Source of the DNA: Pectinophora gossypiella
Taxonomy: Eukaryota; Arthropoda; Insecta; Lepidoptera; Gelechiidae
NCBI RefSeq assembly: GCF_024362695.1
Contig: NC_065421.1
Span: 8,432,598-8,496,597 of the forward strand
Length of the DNA: 64,000 nt
Direction of reading: 5' to 3'
Shown here: one piece after another, positions 55,801 to 64,000 of the stretch
Numbering within the stretch: the first letter of the stretch is position 1
How the letters are laid out: every line of letters starts with the position of its first letter
The notes under the pieces: generated by a model
Told to the model about the DNA's origin: nothing
Seen by the model: the letters and a program-made list of their open reading frames with translations, nothing else
Databases searched by the model: none
Program-made: the position numbers and the translations under genes

Positions 55801-58800
55801 ACGGTGTTTAACAACTACATTATTTCGCTTAGTATCTCCTCAACTTTGAGATACTTATCTACCTATTTATTCAAACGTTACATTAAGATCTTATACTCCA
55901 ATCTATCGGCATGCTACTGTATTAAGTGAACACTCCGTAATTTTCCTAGAAAAGTATATCTTATTCGTTGTTTAAAAAAAATGTTTCCTTACTATTTACA
56001 TCGCTCAATTCCCGTAGATTTTATTAAAAATATTCAATAACGACAAGCAGTTTTTGGTGCTCATTTTGTGCAGTAGGACATGTAAAGTTACAAAATTATC
56101 TAGTAATAATCATCTCGTATAATTATAATATCTTAACCTCTCATATAATTTCTAAATTATAAAATAGTTCTTAGGAATTTGAAACGGCGAGATTTATTAT
56201 TTTGAGAAAATGCATTTACCCGTTGTTAAAACATACTAGTGTAACTGTTACATATACTAGGGAACCGAGTTTTGAATTATCGCTTCGACACATTCGCAAT
56301 AAAATAACGTTATTGTTACAAAATTGTTATTTACTAGCGTTATTCGTTAAGTCATATCGCCCTTCACCGTATAGTTTGCGTCTTTAGAAGATCATTGTTA
56401 ATTTTTACACTGTTAAAAGTAACGTAAGAAGAGGACGTATAAATGGTGACTATGTGAGGAGCGAAAGGGAAGAAGTGATATGTGATAATAGTTCGGAATT
56501 AAGCGTTAGAGGTAGTATTGAGAAGTCTTCTATAGCATTCATTGAATCTGCACTGCAAAAGATTTCATCGTTTGATGCCTTTCATAGAAGCATTTATGTT
56601 TTGTTTGATAATAAAGTTTACACTAAGCAATAACTTGTTGAACTATATGAACATGAGATTAATGTTACTTATTTACATTTGTACAACAAAAAAGCAATAC
56701 AATAAACAATAAGTATTACACTATTTATTCATTCCCATTTGAATTCAAATTATCATAATACTAGTTGATATATCAACAAACTAAAATAATTATAATTATT
56801 GAGGTCCTCGATTAATGCGTATATAATTCGATGTTCTTCATAGGCCAGTAAATAGAACACTGATACTAGCTTGAGCACATATCTATACAATAACATATCT
56901 GCTTCTACGGAAAGTACTGCAGTCACTGTAACTAGTATTTATAATAGCTAAATATTATAAACTTAGAAATAATAATACTTATGTCTTAATTACTTAGTAT
57001 TTTTTATTTATTTCAACAATAAATCTTTTCATTTATGAAGGTTTTAGTTTCTTTATTACCCCTGAATAAAAAGTTGAATATATTTTTGGTAAATAAGTTT
57101 CATTTTTATCGAACGAATACTTTGGGAGTAGACTAAGGATAATAATAATATACTTTAAGTAATAAACAAAATCTTAAAGACAATTTTTCTTTATAAATAC
57201 ACTTATATATTATTTTATTTAACAATATAAAAGTACAAACAGAAATAATTCATTATAATAATTTTCATAACTAATCCAATTCTAATACAACCGCCTGCAC
57301 TAAGTTGCACGTATATTTTTATTTTTTTATGTAATAAATAAATATGAAATAAATCACATTAGAAGGCTAAGTAAAGCTAGCTAGACGTATTTTATAATGA
57401 CTATAGTACAATTTTATATAAGTCAGGAATAACGAAATACAATGTGTGACGTCACTACCACGAGACTTACACGCACACAAACAAACACTCAACACTTCGG
57501 TGAAAACCGTGAGTATATACTTTTTTATAAACTCTTTAAAGCAAAGCACAGCTTACTATAAAGCGAGATATTGCACAAGGTACGCTTTTGTGTACAGTCC
57601 AGTACAAAAACTACTTAGGTCACTTTTTGAATATTAAAGCACGGCTGAAGCCTCAATTAAGGTCATCACCCATTTAACGTCTTAATACCAGCATCAAAAT
57701 AATGCAAACTGTGCACAGAGCGGGGAACGAGAGGAGGCGCGCGGGGTTTTGTATGAAACTGCTAATGAAATCCCGAGCTATGGCCGCGAGTTTGAATTCA
57801 TGTTTGGATATCACATGCTTTCCAAGATGTGTGCCCGGTTAATATCAATAGGCTCACCTCCTACCTATTACGGGACCTAAACATAGCTGGTGAGGAGAGG
57901 GTGTATACTTATACTTCCTATCCATCTCTGCCTACCCCTTGAGGGATATAGGCGTGATATTATGTCTTATGTGCCCCACCGTCTTGGCCTGCTTTCCGTG
58001 CTCTGTGTGCATCAAGTTTATTGCGCGACTTTTAAATTGTTTCCCATAGTCATCATTTTACTAAGAGTAAAAGAGTATGTTAGTACGAAATCTTAACATT
58101 AACATCAATCTTTGGTGACAATTCCGGCGGAGAAAATTATTTGGTTTGACAGATATAAGAAGTAGTGCTGTCCTTAACTTACGCTACGTATTAAAAAGAA
58201 ATAGCGTTACTTTTAAAACTGTCAAATGTCAGGAATTGGTACCGTTGCGAGGCTAAGCGATGCTGTTTGATTAAATGGGAGGTGAACGTACCTCGCTGAA
58301 CATTAGGCTTATGTGGTTATTTACTTATACCATTCGACGTTGATTATGTATATTGACATTCTGATTGCCAAAAGAGCCCTGGAGGATTAAAAAGGCTATA
58401 TCAAAGCAATTCATCTGTAAAAGCAATATTGCTATTTGACTTTTCTTGAAATTGCGCACCTTTATATGCGCAGATGTCAAATTGCAATATTGCTTTTTAC
58501 ATGAATTGCTTCTATGTGGTATTTTTAACCCCCCTATTTATGTATATGGTTAATTTTAGTACTTTGGGAGTACTTACATAAGACAGTCTCGAATCGTCAA
58601 TTTACATAAAAATATTTGGTTACTTATACCACATTGTGTTACCCTTTTCTTCATTCTTTCTTATTCTTCTTTTCTTCTTCCTTCACCTTGTCTTCTTTTA
58701 TTTTATCTTTCTTTTGATTTTCTTTTTGGTTGTCTGTCATTGACTTGTCATATTTTTTTCTTAAGGTTATCTTTTTCTCTTCAATTTCTTACTTCAATAC

Positions 58801-59246
58801 TGTCTAAGTCTGTAACAAGTGGTATTTCTCAAAAACAAAAAGACGTGCTTTTGAGAATTAATAAAATTATATTTGTATTAATTAATTAATATTTGTATTA
58901 TTAATTATAACTAAATCCAGATTTTACAGATTTTGACGCATACCTACTTATTTATTGAAATCATCATAAATAAATAACTTTCCTATTTATAGGTATTTGG
59001 ATTATAATCTGTGAAAACATAGTCATTTGCAAAGAAAAGTGTACACCAATACATTGGTTATTATTCTATGAAGGTTAACTTTTTTATGAAGAATGACACA
59101 GAATTGTCACAAATTACGATTCAAAGCGAATTCATCAAATTGTAAAAAAGAGTTTAAAAGTTATTTATGTGACATTATAGGGCGAGAGCAACGAAACACG
59201 CATAGCTGTGGCGAACCAACGGGCAAACAAACTTCTCAAGTCTTAA
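46795..59246 (+). CDS. Snap25: SNAP-25 gene (coding span, all exons)
   Basis: Synaptosomal-associated protein 25 is the Qbc-SNARE of the presynaptic membrane. It gives two helices to the four-helix bundle with syntaxin and synaptobrevin that drives vesicle fusion. Joining the exons listed below gives one frame without stops: 31 + 14 + 16 + 39 + 43 + 49 + 20 residues, allowing for split codons, i.e. 212 residues with the near last exon and 213 with the far one; about 212 is usual for insects. SN1 covers roughly residues 20-85 with zero-layer Gln60. The linker has the palmitoylated cysteine cluster Cys91, 92, 95 and 99. SN2 covers roughly 145-210 with zero-layer Gln182. All introns have GT-AG ends. 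The third coding exon has three versions and the last has two. Identity is certain; the isoform model is inferred. Confidence 0.97.
46888..47962 (+). other. SNAP-25 intron 1
   Basis: 1075 bp, GTAAGT...AG. No repeat or exon recognised inside. Confidence 0.8.
47963..48004 (+). CDS. Snap25: SNAP-25 coding exon 2 (residues 32-45)
   Basis: A 42-nt microexon encoding SLESTRRMMQLCEE, the start of the SN1 SNARE helix, nearly identical to the vertebrate protein. Phase 0 at both ends; acceptor TGTGTTCCAG, donor GTGAGT. Confidence 0.96.
48005..50265 (+). other. SNAP-25 intron 2
   Basis: 2261 bp. The middle part (about 48640-48760 and 49150-49500) is more GC-rich than the rest and may be old retroelement sequence; a minus-strand open frame at 49203-49493 is not recognisable. 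A GC-rich block (50080-50200) lies just before exon 3a. Confidence 0.6.
50266..50314 (+). CDS. Snap25: SNAP-25 alternative exon 3a (residues 46-61)
   Basis: 49 nt encoding SKEAGIRTLVALDDQG plus the first base of Glu62. Acceptor GGCTGGTAG, donor GTGAGT. It matches the only version known to me from Drosophila SNAP-25. It carries the layer residues Ser46, Gly50, Thr53, Leu57 and the zero-layer Gln60 of SN1. As 49 is not a multiple of three, skipping it or including two versions shifts the frame, so one and only one version can be used. Confidence 0.95.
50315..51087 (+). other. intron between exons 3a and 3b
   Basis: 773 bp. It contains a GC-rich block at about 50925-51045 (GCCGCCGTGTAGCCGTACAG; CACGCACGCCGCCGCCGCAA) that ends about 45 bp before exon 3b. 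Confidence 0.6.
51088..51136 (+). CDS. Snap25: SNAP-25 alternative exon 3b (residues 46-61), divergent
   Basis: 49 nt encoding SEDAGGQALHMLSHQG plus one base, with a T-rich acceptor (TTTTATGTATAG) and donor GTAAGA. Length, phase and layout equal exon 3a. The layer positions are kept (Ser46, Gly50, small Ala53, Leu57, zero-layer Gln60), while surface positions are changed (Ile51 to Gly, Val55 to His, Asp58-Asp59 to Ser-His). It has no stop and intact splice sites. It may be a specialised version, or an exon that is starting to decay; sequence alone does not decide. Confidence 0.75.
51137..52010 (+). other. intron between exons 3b and 3c
   Basis: 874 bp. It holds two GC-rich blocks, about 51575-51665 and 51863-51965. 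The second (GGAGCGGCCCCGGGCCGCGC; GGGCGGTGCCTCGCGGGCCC) ends about 45 bp before exon 3c and could form a strong hairpin. Confidence 0.6.
52011..52059 (+). CDS. Snap25: SNAP-25 alternative exon 3c (residues 46-61)
   Basis: 49 nt encoding SHEVGMKTLVMLDEQG plus one base; acceptor TATTGTGTTGTAG, donor GTAAGC. TLVMLDEQG equals the vertebrate SNAP-25 sequence at this place. The layer residues and the zero-layer Gln60 are kept. Phase and length equal 3a and 3b, so it should be used in place of them. Confidence 0.93.
52060..52889 (+). other. SNAP-25 intron after exon 3c
   Basis: 830 bp ending in GTGTGTGTGTGGACAG. A short GC-rich patch lies at 52268-52315. No further exon version found. Confidence 0.6.
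52890..53007 (+). CDS. Snap25: SNAP-25 coding exon 4 (residues 62-101)
   Basis: 118 nt encoding EQLDRIEEGMDQINADMREA, the end of SN1, then EKCCGICVLPCNK, the cysteine cluster that is palmitoylated to hold the protein on the membrane. It begins with two bases of the split Glu62 codon and ends with two bases of Lys101; the donor is GTGCGT. Directly behind it, 53035-53110, lies a MITE family E fragment. Confidence 0.96.
53035..53110. repeat. half copy of MITE family E in intron 4
   Basis: GATTTGAAAAGGCCCCATCG, AAGCAACTCATCG and AAAAAGCAATATTGCTATTT, only 28 bp after exon 4. It brings a TTTCCAGG that looks like a splice acceptor (about 53028-53033). Confidence 0.65.
53389..53517 (+). CDS. Snap25: SNAP-25 coding exon 5 (residues 101-144)
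   Basis: 129 nt encoding the linker: GASFKEDDGTWKGNDDGKVV and on to QAGYIGR. Acceptor AACACTTTCAG; donor GTTAGT. The linker joins SN1 and SN2 and is strongly conserved in insects. Confidence 0.96.
53540..53605 (+). repeat. family H fragment in intron 5
   Basis: ACATAACATAAACAGCCTAT and CACTACTGGGCACAGGCCTC, starting 22 bp after the exon 5 donor. Confidence 0.6.
54039..54183 (+). CDS. Snap25: SNAP-25 coding exon 6 (residues 144-192)
   Basis: 145 nt encoding ITNDAREDEMEENMGQVNTM and on to QNRQIDRINRK, most of the SN2 SNARE helix with zero-layer Gln182. Acceptor AACTTTGCAG, donor GTAACG. It ends in phase 0, so either last exon can follow without a split codon. Confidence 0.96.
54184..55520 (+). 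other. SNAP-25 intron 6 (to the near last exon)
   Basis: 1337 bp, AT-rich, no exon or clear repeat. Confidence 0.6.
55521..55583 (+). CDS. Snap25: SNAP-25 alternative last exon 7a (residues 193-212)
   Basis: After the acceptor TGTATCTAG comes GESNETRITLANQRAHELLK and TAA (55581). It is the end of SN2. Compared with 7b it has Thr-Leu instead of Ala-Val, and His-Glu instead of Asn-Lys, and lacks the final serine. A candidate polyadenylation signal AATAAA lies at 56610-56615. Confidence 0.94.
   Translation, partial: GESNETRITLANQRAHELLK
55584..58385 (+). other. 3' region of exon 7a and intron to exon 7b
   Basis: Several AATAAA words (56610, 56702, 57011 and around 57332) could end the 7a transcript. 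A CGTATAA-type patch and family M scrap (GAATTCATGTTTGGATATCA, 57795) and an RTE tail (TGCCTACCCCTTGAGGGATA, 57929) are present. No further last-exon version found. Confidence 0.5.
58386..58540. mobile_element. MITE family E, best copy
   Basis: Nearly symmetrical hairpin. Left arm: ATTAAAAAGGCTATATCAAA, GCAATTCATCTG, AAAAGCAATATTGCTATTTG. Right arm mirrors it: AAATTGCAATATTGCTTTTT, ACATGAATTGCTTC, GGTATTTTTAACCCC. It lies in the intron between the two last exons of SNAP-25. Confidence 0.85.
58541..59180 (+). other. intron before exon 7b
   Basis: Contains a long pyrimidine-rich stretch at about 58635-58810 (TTTCTTCATTCTTTCTTATT) and ordinary AT-rich sequence. No repeat recognised. Confidence 0.5.
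59181..59246 (+). CDS. Snap25: SNAP-25 alternative last exon 7b (residues 193-213)
   Basis: After the acceptor TGACATTATAG comes GESNETRIAVANQRANKLLK, then Ser and TAA (59244). This version is closer to the C-terminus I know from Drosophila, which reads RIAVANQRA. It lies 3.66 kb beyond 7a. Its 3' untranslated region soon enters an element B copy at 59298. A possible polyadenylation signal is AATAAA at 60267-60272. Confidence 0.93.
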   Translation, partial: GESNETRIAVANQRANKLLKS

Positions 59247-59297
59247 GCTTCTTAAAACATCTACATCGTGGAATGACGCTTACCAACCACCAGGTTA

Positions 59298-59545
59298 TTT
59301 AGGGTATTTGACTGGGTCAGAGATAAATTATAAAATGCTGATCTAGAAATAGAAGCCAGTCTAAGACGATCAAAAATCAATCTCATTTTGTTTTTCGATT
59401 TACTTTCGAATTTTATGAATAGTAACAATGAGTACCGCTTTTATTGATGACGTCACAGGACAGTATTTTTTCGTTTCGACATTTGGTAAAAAGTATCTTA
59501 TTTGACTAGGTTGTCAAGTAGCTTATTATTACACTTTATTTCATA
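59298..59545 (+). repeat. diverged element B just after exon 7b
   Basis: CAGAGATAAATTATAAAATG, a perfect TGACGTCA at 59448-59455, TTTCGACATTTGGTAAAAAG and TATTTGACTAGG follow the order of the copies at 12090 and 22944. It starts about 50 bases after the stop codon, so it would be part of the 7b transcript. Confidence 0.65.
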
Positions 59546-59734
59546 TCAGCCGATATTCGAACTTGCTGACATAGAATCATATTGGCTATTATTGCCAACG
59601 TGTCAATAGTTCGACAATCGATAGTTGTCTTTAAAAATCATCTATACTATAATCAATCATCTATTGATAGCTCATTTAGATCAATACTATCGTCACAGTC
59701 TAAATATTATTATTAATTAATATTGCTTAATATT

Positions 59735-59870
59735 CGACCTAGAAGGACGCACATTGACCAAATTGGAGATGTCCTTAAGAAGCAAGAGAAGTGTGTCAGG
59801 ATCGAAGCAAATGGAATTCTATTGTCTCTGCTTACCCCGGTGGGAATAGGCGCGAGTTTATTTATGTGTG
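59735..59870 (+). repeat. RTE-like LINE 3' end
   Basis: GTGTGTCAGGATCGAAGCAA, ATGGAATTCTATTGTCTCTG and CTTACCCCGGTGGGAATAGG match 41620-41680, with internal deletions. Confidence 0.65.
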
Positions 59871-60426
59871 TTAATTTTTTCTATTTTTTTTTAAAACTAT
59901 CGATAGTAGCATATCGATAGGCAGCACTAAGCCTATAGGCTCTTAATCGCTTCGATGTGTCGAGAAGAATTCAAATTTTGCGGTAGATAAGAATTGACTA
60001 GGAAACTTTAATTTGATCTCGAACGCATTTGAAAGTAACTTTCTTAATTAAATGCTCAAGTGATTAAGTTAAGTGCGTCTACATTAAGTTTGTCAAAGAC
60101 AAAACGGCCTATGTTATGTAACATGTTATGTTAAAAGGGCCCATGATCATCATGAAATGTAGAAGTGTAATGTATGAAGTTGTAGAATTGTTGTTAAAGA
60201 TGTAAGGAATATCGACAGATGAGTTGTCTACCTCATTGAGTAGATACATAAGTATCTATTGATAGCAATAAAACTCAAGTTAGGAAGTTGTTAGTGTTTT
60301 AGAAAAGCGGGGGTTGTGCTATTAGTCTTAAGTTTGCCTCTGGAATGATGGGTGAGAAGAATGCAAAGGCGTTTTAGTTTAAATGCTTTGAAACGTGGTA
60401 AGGATTTGGGGACCTGGGGGTCTAAA
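59871..60426. other. gene-free sequence, possibly SNAP-25 3' untranslated region
   Basis: Contains AATAAA at 60267. Nothing else recognised. Confidence 0.35.
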
Positions 60427-60630
60427 AGGGCAGTTCATCTAAAAAGCAATATTGAAATTTGACATTTCAATTCAATTCTTGATTAATGGCTTTTGTGTGA
60501 TTACAAGATGAATGATATAAAATAATTAGACATTTGCGCATATAAAAGTAAGTGCGCAATGTCTACAAATGTCAAATATCAATATTGCTTTTTAAGTGAA
60601 TTGCTTCAACATGGCCTTTTTAAACCCCCC
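60427..60630. mobile_element. MITE family E with inner extra sequence
   Basis: Left arm AGTTCATCTAAAAAGCAATA and TTGACATT; right arm AATGTCAAATATCAATATTG, CTTTTTAAGTGAATTGCTTC and GCCTTTTTAAACCCCCC. An inner inverted pair GCGCATATAAAAG/AAGTGCGC is also seen in the copy at 36717. Confidence 0.75.
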
Positions 60631-61493
60631 TGTATTGTAAAGGGAAAAGTTTTCTCAGTAAATTCTTATTTCAAACAGTGCAAAGCGATACATTAATAAC
60701 TCTTTTTAAATCAAAAGTAATATGAAAGAAAGTGTAAAAAAAATGAAAATAGAAGGTCAGTAAGCGTCATTCCACGTAAATTCTACAAAATATAATCGAT
60801 TAGTATTTATCGGTAAGTACAGTTCTTATAAAATTAATACTGTTATTATAAATACATAATTATATTAAACAATATCGCAATAATGTCGGACTGTAGTAGT
60901 TCCTAGTCGCATTGCAACGAGTTTCCCGTCTATATAATATAAACTGTACTTACCCACATATATTTATGTAGATATAGTGTAATTTAACTTTTGTTTATTG
61001 TATTATCGCGCGGTGGCTCTGAAACGATAATTAATATAGCCAATACTACTTTTATAGAATTTATTCCATGAACTTTAGGAACTAAAACTAATTTTCTGGT
61101 ATTTCTGGAAGTTAAAAGTACCTAAATTACTGAAGTAATTATTAATATTTGATAAGTAAGTGGGTCCTAAATCTAATAAATGAAGAAATACCGGACTAAG
61201 TATTTAGAATATAGTTCATTTTTCTTTTTATAAAAAAAATAATATTTTCATTTCAGAGCTGTCGTCTTAAGCCAGTCTTGCCTGATTTAAAAAAAAATGC
61301 TTAATTTAATGTGATGGAGTGAGGCGGTGGTAGGACATATCAAAAGCACGATTTGTGCTTATTGTATTACGAAATTATATTAGGTTGCATTTTTAGCTTT
61401 ATTTTAATATATGTGCCAAACAAAACAGACTTTTTTTGCGATTGAAATGGGATTAAAAAGGGTGGATTTTATTTTAATTACCTAATTAAACAT
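60631..61493. other. gene-free, AT-rich sequence
   Basis: Nothing recognised. Confidence 0.35.
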
Positions 61494-61828
61494 TGGTGCC
61501 GATTCCAGTATACACCATCTAATCTTATTTTAAGTTATATCTGTCATTTTCTTATCCGCCGAAAAGGAAAGGGACGGGTAATCGACGGGCATAAAATTTA
61601 TGGAACACGCGTCAATTTTAGGCAGAAATCTAAAACAACCCTCTATAAATTTCACATTGTTAATAACCCGACAGAATTAAATTGACAGCACACTTTATAA
61701 TTATTATTAGTTCATTCACGCATTAATTTTAAAATTATCATCTGCCATCTGTCATCTTTACGGCGGATAAGAAAATAACAGGTATAACTTAAATAAAATT
61801 ATTATGGTGTCTACAGGAATTAGCGCCA
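61494..61828. mobile_element. MITE family N with about 75-bp inverted ends
   Basis: Left end TTGGTGCCGATTCCAGTATA, then TTAAGTTATATCTGTCATTT and CTTATCCGCCG; right end, reversed, ATGGCGCTAATTCCTGTAGA, then TTAAGTTATACCTGTTATTT and CTTATCCGCCG. No coding remains. A fragment lies at 17033-17110. Confidence 0.8.
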
Positions 61829-62831
61829 TTGTAAATTGGGATTGTTAATATAATAATGTTTAGGTTTAAGTTGTTCTTGTTGTAGCAAGAAATTGAAGGC
61901 TATAGGTAGGCTTACCAAATCCAAAATGACCAAGACCAAATGGTCTTCTTACCTCTATTAACGTTTTAGACATCCCATTTTTCGCTGTTACTTTATCATT
62001 AAACTTTTGTTTAGATAATTACTAAATAAGACTTTATTACATACATATTTAAATAAAGATTCTCTGGCCGATAAGTTAAATAACAATTATTTATTAGTGC
62101 ACGGCACTCACTCGCACCGTCTCGTAAGAGTTATACGATAAATTATAAGCTTTTATATATGTATAGGTAACATTACTTTGCACATCACAATAACGGATGT
62201 TGAAGTAAAGAAAAGAAAGGTTTTAAATTAAATATATTTTAATTTTAAATAAAATTCTTTACACATAATTTTCCACCATGAAATGGTAAATGTCATTTCT
62301 CAAATAATATTCAAATTGTATTCACTTACACTTCCTAATAAATAATAAATAAATAGTGAGATTTATAATAGTAGTTTTGTGCGTTGATAAATGTTTGTAC
62401 AATTAATATTACCTATTCTTTTGCGTCAGTGTTACCACTGTAAACATGATTCGTACTGTTTATGTGTTAGATTAAGATAATAATGGTGCCTCAATAATAT
62501 TTTTCGTCAGATTCTTTGGGAGTCGTTGCGTTTAGTTACAATGAAATTTAGAGCTTTTTGTATTGATTTTATGACATGTAGAGACTGTAAGCCAATTACC
62601 ATAAGGGGCTTTTCAAGCTGTGGATTTATTTTTTGTGGTCGTTTGCTGTAAATACCTACCAACATTAGTGGCTATGAGGGGTCCTCCCCAGTCTTCCTGA
62701 TTATAAAAATTATAGACGAATATACCTGTAACCGTAATTCGATAGGTTACAGAGGATTTCGCAAAGAAATCTATTAATTAATATTTCTACCAATTTAAAA
62801 CAAACATATGGCAACACTCAGTGCTCAAACA
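61829..62831. other. gene-free, AT-rich sequence
   Basis: Nothing recognised. Confidence 0.35.
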
Positions 62832-63478
62832 GCGCCACCTAATTTAACTTTACCATAAGTTTAATAGTCGGTAGTCTGAAAAGTCCCTTAAGACCCAATG
62901 AGGGACTTTCCAGGATACCAGGTTACCAGGATAGTGTTAATTACATATTTTCTCATTACTCGGGTACATAATTATTCAAAAATCCAATGTAATGGCAGAA
63001 GCATGTATAAAAATAATTGTTGCTTGATATTTGGATCACATTATGTATAGAATTATGTTGCTACCTATATTGCTTCTCTTTGTTTTGATCAGAATAATAA
63101 TGGGTGGTAGATGTAATTGTGCGTGGGTGTAATAAAAAGGGTTATCACTTGTACCCAAAAACAAAGATAAAAGAAAAAAAAATGTAAAAAATATTTATTT
63201 ACCAAATAAAGTAAAATTAACACAAGTTAATAGCGGGCCCTGCACTAAGGTTTCCCCTGTATCGCAGTAGCCCTATGGTATAACAATTTTTGCGTAAAGA
63301 TTAAAAATACCAAGTCCGGTGGAGACTCAGGTACCTACATATGTCGCAGGGACATGATAAAAACGGGGATTTGATCAATTCAAAGATGCATTATCCATGA
63401 AATTAGAAGGTTAAACGAAGGAAAATCTGTACAGCGCCATCTATATTGTTTTTGAGGAACGTAGCCTGGAAAGTCCCT
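62832..63478 (+). mobile_element. THAP-type TIR element, plus the end of a second copy
   Basis: The main element runs from AGGGACTTTCCAGGATACCA (62901) to GTAGCCTGGAAAGTCCCT (63478). Inside, at 63100, MGGRCN leads into the THAP-like region aligned with 14030, but an extra base breaks the frame. Before it, 62832-62888 looks like the right end of another copy (CAGCGCCACCT ... AAAAGTCCCT). THAP-type DNA binding suggests a P-like superfamily; target duplications are not clear. Confidence 0.6.
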
Positions 63479-64000
63479 TATTACTAAATATAATTTTAAT
63501 GTGATTACTGACATAATGCAATAGTGTATTATAGTTGAACGTTTAAAACTTTATTACTTAAAGTATATTGTTGTAAGGGGAGTAAAGTGTACCGGCCTTA
63601 GAGTAACGAATAGGATTGTAAAACAGCGGCTTGACAAATTATACTCGTGTCTAGGTGAGGGTCGTAGCCGGAAAGGACGTATTTTTCACTTTTTGGGAAA
63701 AAAGTATGTTTCACTTTTTGAATTTTCAAATATCTCTATATTCCCTTAGCCCCCTCATTCCCCTCTCGTCTGTATCTCGTTTTATAAATACAGGGTTTCC
63801 CAAACTTTTAAGAAAACGGAACACTTGTGGAATGATTACAAATCAAATACAAGATACAAATCATTTAAAGAAGATATTAAATAATTTCGCGGAACTCTGG
63901 TGACTTATCTACGAAACGCCTAGAGCTTAGCATAGGCAAGCGTTGTTCCTGCTTATCCCGTTGTCTCGGCAGAATAATGGTCTATCTTCAGCTATTTGTT
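63479..64000. other. gene-free sequence
   Basis: Nothing recognised. Confidence 0.35.

Noticed and set aside
1..64000. CRISPR arrays, bacterial operons or phage
   Set aside because: Spliced genes, SINEs, Helitrons and MITEs show insect nuclear DNA; no spaced direct repeats of CRISPR type are present.

Overview
The window looks like nuclear DNA from a moth or butterfly (Lepidoptera). It is AT-rich, has long introns, and is crowded with short mobile elements: 3' ends of RTE-like LINEs, a Helitron ending in CTAG, a tRNA-derived SINE and many MITEs. The protein pieces that can be read are insect-like. I cannot name the species.

Two real genes are visible. At 8.0-8.6 kb, on the minus strand, is the TATA-box promoter and first coding exon of a ZIP (SLC39) zinc transporter. 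The rest of that gene should lie to the left, beyond position 1, so the first 8 kb is probably its first intron. At 46.8-59.2 kb, on the plus strand, is the complete coding part of SNAP-25, the neuronal Qbc-SNARE. Every exon can be placed to the base, with GT-AG splice sites and continuous reading phase, giving a protein of 212 or 213 residues.

The SNAP-25 gene is the main discovery. Its third coding exon, which carries the central zero-layer glutamine of the first SNARE helix, is present in three tandem versions (50266-50314, 51088-51136, 52011-52059). All are exactly 49 nt long, in the same phase and with their own splice sites, so they should be mutually exclusive. The last exon is present in two versions (55521 and 59181), giving two different C-termini of the second SNARE helix. 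Together this predicts up to six SNAP-25 proteins from one locus. The first coding exon starts one base before the ATG at a splice acceptor, so at least one untranslated exon must lie upstream; a candidate is at about 29.5 kb.

Between the two genes (9-46 kb) I see no host coding exon, only transposable-element debris and unrecognised sequence. Several elements can be dated relative to each other because they are nested or have empty sites: a PIF/Harbinger element with TTA target duplication (32950-33342), a short retroposon with a 12-bp target duplication (12281-12348), a GC-rich MITE inside a SINE (24806-24964) and an exact 203-bp Helitron (22208-22410). There is also a pure pentanucleotide array of about 60 units (15561-15859), a 0.75-kb tandem duplication (31411-32912), a broken R1-type LINE gag (12400-12906), remnants with a THAP zinc-finger motif, and a tRNA-Tyr-like 3' end with an encoded CCA.
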